A stretch of DNA of 64,000 nt from CAIYQJ01 sp963717255 (lineage in GTDB: Bacteria > Chloroflexota > Limnocylindria > Limnocylindrales > CSP1-4), in contig CAVQVT010000004.1 of assembly GCA_963717255.1 (NCBI GenBank), positions 62,001-126,000 of the forward strand. Direction: 5' to 3'. Positions 48,826-56,045 of this stretch are shown in pieces. The notes under the pieces are model-generated. The model made no database searches, was not told where the DNA came from, and saw only the letters and a program-made list of their open reading frames with translations. Both the position numbers and the translations under genes were made by a program. Each line of letters begins with the position of its first letter. Positions within the stretch are counted from its first letter, which is position 1.

Positions 48826-49668
48826 ATGACCTTCTCGATCGTCGCCGCGGATCCGCGGACCGGAGATTGTGGCGTCGCGGTCCAGTCGAAGTTCCTCGCC
48901 GTCGGAGCGCTCGTCCCGTGGGCGCGCTCGAGCGCCGGCGCAGTCGCGACGCAGGCGCTCGCGGACGTGACGATCGGTCCGCGGGCCCTCGACCTGCTGT
49001 CCGCGGGGCTCGACCCGGAGGAGGTCGCCGCCCGCGTCATCGCGGACGACCCGCTCCGCGAGCAGCGGCAGTTCGGGATCGTCCGCCGCGACGGCCGTGC
49101 TGCGTCATTCACCGGCTCGGAGTGCTTCGACCACGCGAGCTCGGCGGTGGGTGACGGGTACGCAGCGCAGGGCAACATCCTCGCGGGCCGCGACGTCGTG
49201 GAAGGCCTCGTGGCGGGCTTCCTCGTCGATTCGTCGCGGCCGCTGGCAGAGCGCCTGCTGTCCGCGCTCCAGGCCGGGCAGGCGGGCGGGGGCGACCGAC
49301 GCGGGATGGAATCGGCGGCACTCATCGTCGTGCGGCCGGAGGGCGGCTACGGCGGCAACCACGACCGGTACATCGACCTGCGCGTCGACGACCATCCCGC
49401 GCCCATCGACGAGCTGGGCCGCCTTCTCGCGCTCCACCGCCTCTACTTCGAGCGGCCGACTCCGAAGGACGTGCTCGCACTCGACGGCGGCCGGCGGGCG
49501 GAGCTCGAGGGGATCATCGCCCGGCGTGGCTACACGCCCCCGGGAACGCCCTTCGCCGATGCCTTCTTCGCCCTCTTCGGATGGGAGAACCTCGAGGAGC
49601 GCTGGGTCGATGCCGACCACATCGACGCCGTCGCCCTCGACCACCTGACCACGACCACTGGAGGATGA
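48826..49668 (+). CDS. DUF1028 family protein (Ntn-hydrolase-like)
   Basis: 280 residues. The family start MTFSIVAADPRTGDCGVAVQSKFLAVG is exact, with ATQALADVTIGPRALDLL and AVGDGYAAQGNILAG. DUF1028 proteins have an Ntn-hydrolase-like fold and often sit beside amidohydrolases and peptidases; activity has not been assigned to my knowledge. Ends in an ATGA overlap with the next gene. Confidence 0.9.
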   Translation: MTFSIVAADPRTGDCGVAVQSKFLAVGALVPWARSSAGAVATQALADVTIGPRALDLLSAGLDPEEVAARVIADDPLREQRQFGIVRRDGRAASFTGSECFDHASSAVGDGYAAQGNILAGRDVVEGLVAGFLVDSSRPLAERLLSALQAGQAGGGDRRGMESAALIVVRPEGGYGGNHDRYIDLRVDDHPAPIDELGRLLALHRLYFERPTPKDVLALDGGRRAELEGIIARRGYTPPGTPFADAFFALFGWENLEERWVDADHIDAVALDHLTTTTGG

Positions 49669-49673
49669 CGCCC

Positions 49674-50801
49674 ATGCCCGGCCTGAGCACCGCCACCGAC
49701 ATCGAGGACTTCCTGCGCGGGACGAACTTCCTCTCCGCGAGCGGAGGCGGCGATCCGGTCGTCCAGCGCGGGCTCCTGCTCGACGACCTTGCACGCGGTC
49801 TCCCTCTCGCGTGGCAGCCGATCGCCGATCTCCCGGACGACGCGCTCGTCTGCACAGCGTGCTTCTCCGGGTCGATCGCGCCGGAGGTGTTCGAGGAGAG
49901 CCCGGAGGCGGCGAGGATCGCCGGGCCCGACCGGTTGACGCGCCCGATGGTCGAATCGATCCGGGCCCTCGAGCGTGAGCTCGGTCGGTCGATCGACGGC
50001 ATCTGTTCCATCGAGATCGGGGGCATCAACACGCCCTCCGTGCTCGACGCGGCGGCGAACCTCGGGATCACGATGGTGGATGGCGACTACGCCGGCCGAG
50101 CGATCCCTGAGCTCCACGCCACGACGCTCCAGGTGTTCGGCGTCCAGGTCCTGCCATGGGCCTCGGTCGATGAGTTCGGGAACGAGATCGTCATCCGCCG
50201 TGCTCCGTCGAACGCCTTCGCGGAGCGGGTCGGCAAGCATCTCGCCCAGGCGTCGTTCGGCCTCATCGGGTGCGCGCTTGCGGCCCTGCCCGCGTCGGAG
50301 GTCCGGCGGATCTACGTCCCGGACACGATCTCGGAGAGCCTCGCGCTCGGCCGGGCGATCCGCGAGGCGCGCGAGGCAGGCCTCGATCCGGTCGTGGCCG
50401 CGGCTCGAGCGCTCGACGGGTGGGTGCTGTTCCGCGGGACGATCGTCCGCCGCGAGTGGACGAACACCGGATACCTCGAGGGGACGCACGACGTCGCGGG
50501 CGAGGGAGCGTTCGCCGGGAACGTGCTCAGGATCTGGTACAAGAACGAGAACCACGTCAGCTGGCTCGATGGCGAGGACTACATCGCGAGCCCGGACCTC
50601 ATCGAGGTCTGTGACGCCGACACCGCCGAACCCCTCGTGAACACGTACCTCGAGGAAGGCCAGAGGATCGCCGTCGTCGGCATGCAGCGTCGCGACGTCT
50701 GGGATTCCTCCGACGGTCTCGCCGCGCTCGGTCCGGCGCACTTCGGCTGGCCGGACTTCCGGTTCCGGGCGATCGAGACGCTCGCGGGTCCGAAGGCATG
50801 A
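49674..50801 (+). CDS. DUF917 / S-methyl-thiohydantoin desulfurase-type protein
   Basis: 375 residues from ATG 49674 (GGAGG 9 nt upstream); an ATG at 49665 overlapping the previous stop is the alternative. NFLSASGGGDPVVQRGLLLDDL, ICSIEIGGINTPSVLDAAANLGITMVDGDYAGRAIPEL and GYLEGTHDVAGEGAFAGNVLRIWYKNENHV are characteristic of DUF917, which is related to hydantoinase-linked domains and a protein acting on S-methyl thiohydantoin. Together with the hydantoin-racemase-like gene it points to a cyclic-ureide or thiohydantoin intermediate. Confidence 0.87.
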   Translation: MPGLSTATDIEDFLRGTNFLSASGGGDPVVQRGLLLDDLARGLPLAWQPIADLPDDALVCTACFSGSIAPEVFEESPEAARIAGPDRLTRPMVESIRALERELGRSIDGICSIEIGGINTPSVLDAAANLGITMVDGDYAGRAIPELHATTLQVFGVQVLPWASVDEFGNEIVIRRAPSNAFAERVGKHLAQASFGLIGCALAALPASEVRRIYVPDTISESLALGRAIREAREAGLDPVVAAARALDGWVLFRGTIVRREWTNTGYLEGTHDVAGEGAFAGNVLRIWYKNENHVSWLDGEDYIASPDLIEVCDADTAEPLVNTYLEEGQRIAVVGMQRRDVWDSSDGLAALGPAHFGWPDFRFRAIETLAGPKA

Positions 50802-52039
50802 GCGACCCGCTCGCGACCCGTTCGTATCGGACGCTCGACCCGGAGCACCTCATCGAGGCAGCCCAGTTTCGCGACCGGCAGGAGATGGCGCGCGCCGAGG
50901 CGGAGAGGCTCGGGCTCGCGGGTCTCGTCGTCTACTCCCGGGGTGGCGGGCCGGTGGACATGTCCGCCGATGTCTTCTACCTCGCGAACCACTACAGCCA
51001 GCAGCCGTACATGTCCGACCACGTGGGCATCGGCCGGGCGCGGTCCCACGGCGTCCTCATCGTCCCCGTTTCCGGGCCGACGACTCTCGTCGTGGACGTA
51101 CCCTGGTGGCGACGGGACCTCGTCGTGGCCGACGATGTCCGGGCGGGCAACGACGTCACGGGGGTCGCGGCGGACGCGATCCGCGGTCTCGGCCTCGCCG
51201 CGGGCCACCTCGGCGTCGTCGGGGCGAGCTCCATGACGGCCGCGGCGTACCTGGGCCTGGCGGCCGAGCTCCCATCGGCGGAGTTGGTGCGCGTCGACGA
51301 CCTCGTGGAGCGCTTCCGCGTCCACAAGAGCCCAGCCGAGGTCGTCGCGCTCCGGGCGGCGATCGAGCTCGGGGTGGACGCTGTTCGCGCCGCGTTCGAG
51401 ACCGTCCGGCCAGGGACGACGGAGGCGGTCGCGGTCGCCGCGGCGGCCGACGTGATCGCCCGTGAGGGCGGCGTCCTCTACGACGCGGCCTGCGCATCCG
51501 GGGCGCATGCCGACCTGTTCACCTGGGCACGCGTGCCTTCTTCGGATGCGCGTCGGCCCCTCGCCGCGGGCGACATGTTCCACATGGACTGCTACGGGGC
51601 TTTCGGCGGGTACTTCTGGGACTTCGGCCGGACGCGGATCGTGGGCGACGATCCCAGCCCGACCCAGCGCAGCCTCGTCGACACCGCGATCGAGATCGTC
51701 GACGCAGTGTGCGCCGCCATCCGGCCCGGGATCACCGCGGGAGAGGCGCAGGCGGTCGGGGCGGCTTTCATGGCCTCCTCGCCGGTCCTCGCGTCGCTCC
51801 CGCCTGCGGAGGGCGAGACCGAGGGCTTCCCCGCCGTCGGCCACGGCATCGGCCTCGGCTGGGAGGGCCCCTGGCTCACGGCGGGCGATCCGATGGTGCT
51901 CGAGCCGGGGATGGCGATCGCCGTCGAGACGATCGTCGGACATCCGTCCGTGGGAGGTGGCTTCTTCGAGGAGAACGGCATCGTCACGGAGACAGGGTTC
52001 GAGGTCCTCACCAGCACGGTGCCCAGGCGGTGGTGGTGA
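50798..52039 (+). CDS. M24-family metallopeptidase/creatinase-like protein
   Basis: 413 residues; start overlaps the previous stop (ATGA). N-terminal creatinase domain (about 20-180), then a pita-bread domain with metal ligands: Asp pair in MDCYGAFGGYFWDFGRT, His in GHGIGLGWEGP, Glu in VETIVG and Glu in FFEENGIVTETG. M24 proteins include Xaa-Pro peptidases, creatinase and ectoine hydrolase. In this operon a C-N hydrolase on a small substrate is more plausible than a general peptidase (inference). Confidence 0.9.
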   Translation: MSDPLATRSYRTLDPEHLIEAAQFRDRQEMARAEAERLGLAGLVVYSRGGGPVDMSADVFYLANHYSQQPYMSDHVGIGRARSHGVLIVPVSGPTTLVVDVPWWRRDLVVADDVRAGNDVTGVAADAIRGLGLAAGHLGVVGASSMTAAAYLGLAAELPSAELVRVDDLVERFRVHKSPAEVVALRAAIELGVDAVRAAFETVRPGTTEAVAVAAAADVIAREGGVLYDAACASGAHADLFTWARVPSSDARRPLAAGDMFHMDCYGAFGGYFWDFGRTRIVGDDPSPTQRSLVDTAIEIVDAVCAAIRPGITAGEAQAVGAAFMASSPVLASLPPAEGETEGFPAVGHGIGLGWEGPWLTAGDPMVLEPGMAIAVETIVGHPSVGGGFFEENGIVTETGFEVLTSTVPRRWW

Positions 52040-52458
52040 TCGTGCGCGACGATGAGCGCGCGGTCCGCGAAGTGATCGACGCGTTCTGGGACGGGTGGAC
52101 GAGGCTGGACGCGTCGGCGATCCTCGCGACGATCGCCGACCGTCCGGACACGATCCTCATCGGGACGGATGCGACGGAGTACTGGACCGGGAAAGCGTCG
52201 CTCGCACAGCCGTTCACGGAGATGACGCAGGCGTTCGACGAGGAGCGTGTCGAGTGGGAGCCGGGCGCTCCGCTGGTCTCGGTGGGAGGGGACGTCGCTT
52301 GGGCGACCGGCCGCCTGGACGTCGCCGTCCGGATCGGCGAGGACGTGGCGAAGAGCGCCATGCGCGCCTCGTTCGTCCTCGTCCGCGATGGCGGCGGGTG
52401 GGCGATCGTCCACGCCCACTTCTCGGTCGCGCCCGCGTCACCGGTCGCGGAGTACTGA
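52036..52458 (+). CDS. NTF2-like (SnoaL/DUF4440-type) protein
   Basis: 140 residues from GTG 52036, which overlaps the M24 stop (GTGA). VREVIDAFWDGWTRLDASAILATIADRPDTILIGTD at the N-terminus and SAMRASFVLVRDGGGWAIVHAHFSVAP at the C-terminus give the alpha-plus-beta cone fold. Such proteins may be isomerases, hydratases or ligand carriers; no catalytic set can be assigned. Confidence 0.82.
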   Translation: MIVRDDERAVREVIDAFWDGWTRLDASAILATIADRPDTILIGTDATEYWTGKASLAQPFTEMTQAFDEERVEWEPGAPLVSVGGDVAWATGRLDVAVRIGEDVAKSAMRASFVLVRDGGGWAIVHAHFSVAPASPVAEY

Positions 52459-52462
52459 TCCG

Positions 52463-53425
52463 ATGGGCAACCCGCGCATCAAGATCTTCTACTCGGCGGA
52501 CATCCACGGATCGGACCGCTGCTTCCGCAAGTGGGTGAACGCCGCGCGCGCCTTCAAGGCCGACGTGATCGTGTTCGGCGGCGACCTCGCAGGCAAGATC
52601 CTCCAGCCGATCGTCGACGTCGGAGCCGGGCGGTACATCGCCGACATGTACGGGGCCCCGATCACGGCAGAGGGGGACTCCGGCCTCGCGGCGCTGCGAG
52701 AACAGATCAGGAACGCCGGGCGGTACGACATCGTCGTCACGGCCGAGGAGAAGCGAGAGCTGGACGCCTCGCCGGAGGTCGTGCATGCGACGTTCCTGCG
52801 CGTCGCACGGGAGAGCGCGACGCGGTGGCTCCAGCTCGCCGACGATCGGCTCCACGATCTCGGCGTCCCCGCCTTCATGATGCTCGGGAACGACGACTTC
52901 ACGGAGCTCAAGGACGTCTTCGCGCAATCTGCCTTCGTCATCGACCCCGAGGACCGGGTGGTGGAGCTTCCCGGTGGGTTCGAGATGATCTCGCTGGGCT
53001 ACTCCAACCCAACGCCGTGGGACTCGCCGAGAGAGCTTCCCGAAGAAGCGCTCGGCCCGCGTCTCGATCTCATGGCGGCGCAACTCCGCGATCCGGCCGC
53101 GAGCGTCTTCAACTTCCATGTCCCGCCGCAGGGAACCCAACTGGATCAGGCGGCGCTGCTCGATGGAACGTGGAAGCCGATCACGAGTGGCGGGCAGGTC
53201 CAGATCGGAAACGTCGGCAGCACGAGCGTGCGCACGCTCATCGAGCGATACCAGCCGATCGTGAGCCTCCACGGGCACATCCACGAATCACCCGGGATGT
53301 CGAAGGTCGGGAAGACCGTCGCGATCAACCCGGGGAGCGAATACGTCGACGGCATCCTGCGCGGGGCGCTCGTGACGATCGAGCGCGGCAAGGGTGTCCG
53401 CGGGTGGCAGCTCATCCAGGGCTGA
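52463..53425 (+). CDS. Calcineurin-like metallophosphoesterase
   Basis: 320 residues, ATG 52463. Metal motifs in order: SADIHGS (DxH), VFGGDLAG (GD), MLGNDD (GN[HD]) and LHGHIHE. An extra segment between the second and third motifs (GAGRYIADMYG...) fits a subgroup of archaeal-like phosphoesterases. Last gene of the operon, 4 nt after the NTF2-like gene. A phosphatase/phosphodiesterase at the end of a nitrogen-compound operon is unexplained. Confidence 0.88.
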   Translation: MGNPRIKIFYSADIHGSDRCFRKWVNAARAFKADVIVFGGDLAGKILQPIVDVGAGRYIADMYGAPITAEGDSGLAALREQIRNAGRYDIVVTAEEKRELDASPEVVHATFLRVARESATRWLQLADDRLHDLGVPAFMMLGNDDFTELKDVFAQSAFVIDPEDRVVELPGGFEMISLGYSNPTPWDSPRELPEEALGPRLDLMAAQLRDPAASVFNFHVPPQGTQLDQAALLDGTWKPITSGGQVQIGNVGSTSVRTLIERYQPIVSLHGHIHESPGMSKVGKTVAINPGSEYVDGILRGALVTIERGKGVRGWQLIQG

Positions 53426-53431
53426 CGGACG

Positions 53432-54481
53432 TCAGGCGCGCTTGCCGGCCGTGGACTCGCGGACGATGAGCATCGCCGGCACGACGACGCTCTCCGGCGG
53501 CTCAGCGCCTCCGTCCCTCTGGTAGTCGAGAAGACGTCGAACAAGGTCGATCGCCGCAGCGCCCAGTGTCGCAGTCTGGGCGTCGACAGTGGTGAGAGGC
53601 GGATCGGAGCTCCGTGAGAGGAACGTGTCGCCCTCGCCGACGACTCCGATGTCCTCGGGGACGCGGAGGCCCATCTCGCGCACCGCCGCGAGGACTCCGA
53701 CCGCCTGACGGTCGACGGCCGCGACGATGGCGTCGGGCCGCGACCGACCAGCGAGAAGCGTGATCGCGGCCGCGTAGCCCGCGCGCTCGGAGGTGTCCTC
53801 GGCACGCACGATCGCTGGACGCGATCCCCCGCCCACAGCCTCGCGGAAAGCGTGCTCGATCTCGGCGACGTAGGAGAAGCGATCCTCGCTGAGCGAGATC
53901 AAGGCAGGGTGGGTGTATCCACGGTCGAGCAGGTGCGTGACGACATCGTGGATCGCGATCGTGTGGTCGTTGTCAACCGACGGCGCAACGCCCCGACCGA
54001 GCTTGCCGCCCACGGTGACGAGCGGCAGTCCCGCCTTTCGGAGCACCGGGATCACGTCGTTGCCCGCGGTCGGGTCGACGATGATCGCCGCATCGAGACC
54101 CTGCGCGTCGAGAAGCAGGTCGAGGGGGAAGGAGCCAGAGCGGCGCGAAGGCAGAAGCACGAACGTGAAGCTCGCCCGGATCGCCGCGGCCGACAGGCTC
54201 TCGAGCAGGGCCGGGAAGAACGGGTTGAGCAGAAGGTGCTCGCCCTCCGTCGGGAACTGGAGGCCGAGGGCCATCGCGCGGCCGGTGGCGAGCCCGCGCG
54301 CGGCGACCGCCGGACGGTAGCGCAGCTCCCTGGCAGCGTCGAGCACCCGGCTGCGGGTGCCCTCGGCAACACTGCGCTTGCCGGAGAAGACGTGCGAGAC
54401 CGTCGTGATGCTCACACGGGCGCGCCGAGCGACGTCCGTGATCGTGCTGGGCCCACGCTCGCCTGCGTGCGTGTCGGCCAC
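53432..54481 (-). CDS. LacI-family transcriptional repressor
   Basis: 349 residues from GTG 54481 (GGAGGGG 5 nt upstream); ATG 54514 is the other in-frame start but lacks a ribosome-binding site. Helix-turn-helix TITDVARRARVSITTVSHVFSGKRSVAEGTRSRVLDAARELRYRPAVAARGLATG, then a periplasmic-binding-like sensor domain ending in TTVDAQTATLGAAAIDLV. Convergent with the phosphoesterase (6-nt gap). The CAAAGCGCTTTG operator before the permease is its likely target. Confidence 0.9.
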   Translation of the reverse strand: MADTHAGERGPSTITDVARRARVSITTVSHVFSGKRSVAEGTRSRVLDAARELRYRPAVAARGLATGRAMALGLQFPTEGEHLLLNPFFPALLESLSAAAIRASFTFVLLPSRRSGSFPLDLLLDAQGLDAAIIVDPTAGNDVIPVLRKAGLPLVTVGGKLGRGVAPSVDNDHTIAIHDVVTHLLDRGYTHPALISLSEDRFSYVAEIEHAFREAVGGGSRPAIVRAEDTSERAGYAAAITLLAGRSRPDAIVAAVDRQAVGVLAAVREMGLRVPEDIGVVGEGDTFLSRSSDPPLTTVDAQTATLGAAAIDLVRRLLDYQRDGGAEPPESVVVPAMLIVRESTAGKRA

Positions 54482-54650
54482 TCGCCCCTCCGCTTCTCCT
54501 TCCGTCGCTGGCATTATCGCGGGCGCTCGTTGGGCTGGGCGCCTCCTGCCGCCGCTCTCAGCCCCGTCGACGGTCCGAGGAGCGGCCGGCCACGACCGCC
54601 ACGGAGTGGCCACGGTCGACTCCGCACCACTCCTGTACAATTCCGGCCGC

Positions 54651-54726
54651 GCGCCCGTAGCTCAGTGGATAGAGCATCTGACTTCGGATCAGACGGTCGG
54701 GGGTTCGAGTCCCTCCGGGCGCGCCA
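54651..54726 (+). tRNA. tRNA-Arg(UCG), intact with encoded CCA
   Basis: 76 nt. The acceptor GCGCCCG pairs with CGGGCGC, followed by discriminator G and CCA. D stem GCTC/GAGC, anticodon stem TCTGA/TCAGA around CTTCGGA (anticodon TCG, reading CGA), T arm GGGGG TTCGAGT CCCTC. A TACAAT -10 hexamer lies at 54636-54641. Fragments of the same gene occur at 28,315, 58,274 and 62,356. Confidence 0.95.
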
Positions 54727-55077
54727 GCCGCACGGGACTTCGGGTCGCGACCGGTCTCCCGTCAGGGTCGCGTCGCCTGGGCTTCGTCGCTCTCCGCGAG
54801 GTCGAGCAGGTGGGCAGTGCCAGCGAGAGCTTCGTCGGGCTCGCAACCCAGAGCGTCGAGCGTCTTGCCGAAGAAGGAGCGCGCGGAGGCAGCAAGGGCC
54901 ACGTCGAGGATCTCCGCGTCGCCGAGCCCCATGGTGCGCAACTGCTCGACGTCGGACTCCGTCACTGCATACGCGTACAGGGCGATCTTCTCGGCCAACG
55001 CCATGACCGCCACGTCGAGCGGGGCGAGGCCCGCGTCGCGGAAGTCCCTGGCGATCGACTCCAGCTGCGGGCGGTCG
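54711..55077 (+). repeat. 367-bp perfect direct repeat, copy 1 (with copy 2 at 58295-58661)
   Basis: Begins at the 3' strand of the tRNA T stem (CCCTCCGGGCGCGCCA) and runs through the 3' part of the CMD-family gene. Copy 2 is offset by exactly 3584 bp in the same orientation, with no mismatch that I can find. The copies bound a module holding the CMD gene start, the SRPBCC gene and the SARP regulator. Confidence 0.95.
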
Positions 55078-55349
55078 TAGAAGGTGGACTCGAGGATCGC
55101 GCCGTGCGCGGCGACGCAGTATCGCGACCGCAGCGCCTCCGCCGCCGCAAAGGTCACGAGCTCATAGCGGCGCAGGTCCATCGTGCCCATGATCGCGGCG
55201 ACGAGCTGCCGCCACGCGCGGTAGGCGTCCGGCCGCAGGCTGAACAGACGCGTGTAGTTCGGGACGTAGCCCTTCGCGGCCAGATCGTGCTCGTAGAGAT
55301 CGCGAACGGCTCCCGTGGCCTCCTCGGAGGCGACCGGCGTGATGCGCAT
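54762..55349 (-). CDS. Carboxymuconolactone decarboxylase/AhpD-like peroxidase-related protein
   Basis: 195 residues; AGGAG precedes ATG 55349. EALRSRYCVAAHGAIL is the CMD active-site helix, with Cys and His but not the CxxC of true AhpD. Ends LDLAESDEAQATRP. It lies 12 nt upstream of... no partner on its left except the tRNA; the SRPBCC and regulator genes precede it on the same strand. A truncated duplicate of its C-terminal 105 or so codons lies at 58,346. Confidence 0.87.
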   Translation of the reverse strand: MRITPVASEEATGAVRDLYEHDLAAKGYVPNYTRLFSLRPDAYRAWRQLVAAIMGTMDLRRYELVTFAAAEALRSRYCVAAHGAILESTFYDRPQLESIARDFRDAGLAPLDVAVMALAEKIALYAYAVTESDVEQLRTMGLGDAEILDVALAASARSFFGKTLDALGCEPDEALAGTAHLLDLAESDEAQATRP

Positions 55350-55420
55350 GAGGTGCTCCTCGTGGGCGTGAGCAGGTTCCGACGGACGATCCGGATCGGC
55401 GCAAGCCGCGCCGGCCTGGG

Positions 55421-55966
55421 TCACCCAGCCTGATCCAGCACCAGCGGACCAGCTGCCCGGGCCTCGGCGGCTCGGACGAGGTTCCGGAGGCCGGGCCGCA
55501 TCATCATCGGCATGCCCACCTTCCAGCTCACGTCGCGGACGATCGGCAGGCTGAGTCGCAGCATCGCGTCGACGAGATCCTCCTGACGGAAGGTGTAGCG
55601 CACGCGGCAGCCGTCGCCGTTGGCCTCGAGCTCGTACCGGTGGCGGTACGTCGCCCGCATCGGACGTCGGCCCGGGACCGTGGCCTCGGTGACGAACTCG
55701 AAGACCGATGGACGCTCGGCGACCGTGACGCGCGATCGGTCGTCGAAGCGCCGACCGGAACCCGGGATGGAGCCGGTGCTCGAGAAGGTGGCACCAACGA
55801 CCAGTCGGCCGTCGAGGGCGTCGAGCGAGAGCAGACGGAAGTACCGCGGCTGCTGGCGGCCCGCCCAGCCGAGGTGGGCATCGGCATCGGCCAGCACGTC
55901 GTAGACCGCCTCGCGCGATACGCGCGCGTCGGCCGCGAGGTGGAGCTCGCGCACATGATCGGTCAC
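55421..55966 (-). CDS. SRPBCC (polyketide cyclase/dehydrase-type) lipid-binding-fold protein
   Basis: 181 residues from GTG 55966, which overlaps the stop of a 16-codon frame (55963-56013). VREAVYDVLADADAHLGW-like N-terminus, RPMRATYRHRYELEANGDGCRVRYTF strand pattern and a long C-terminal helix (VGMPMMMRPGLRNLVRAAEARA) fit START/SRPBCC folds. It lies between the SARP regulator and the CMD gene; probably binds a hydrophobic ligand, none identifiable. Confidence 0.8.
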   Translation of the reverse strand: MTDHVRELHLAADARVSREAVYDVLADADAHLGWAGRQQPRYFRLLSLDALDGRLVVGATFSSTGSIPGSGRRFDDRSRVTVAERPSVFEFVTEATVPGRRPMRATYRHRYELEANGDGCRVRYTFRQEDLVDAMLRLSLPIVRDVSWKVGMPMMMRPGLRNLVRAAEARAAGPLVLDQAG

Positions 55967-56045
55967 GGCTCGATCTCGTCGACTCGGTGAAGGATCTGGA
56001 CGACTGGCGGCATCGGAGCACCTCGACTGCGGATCGAGGGCGACG

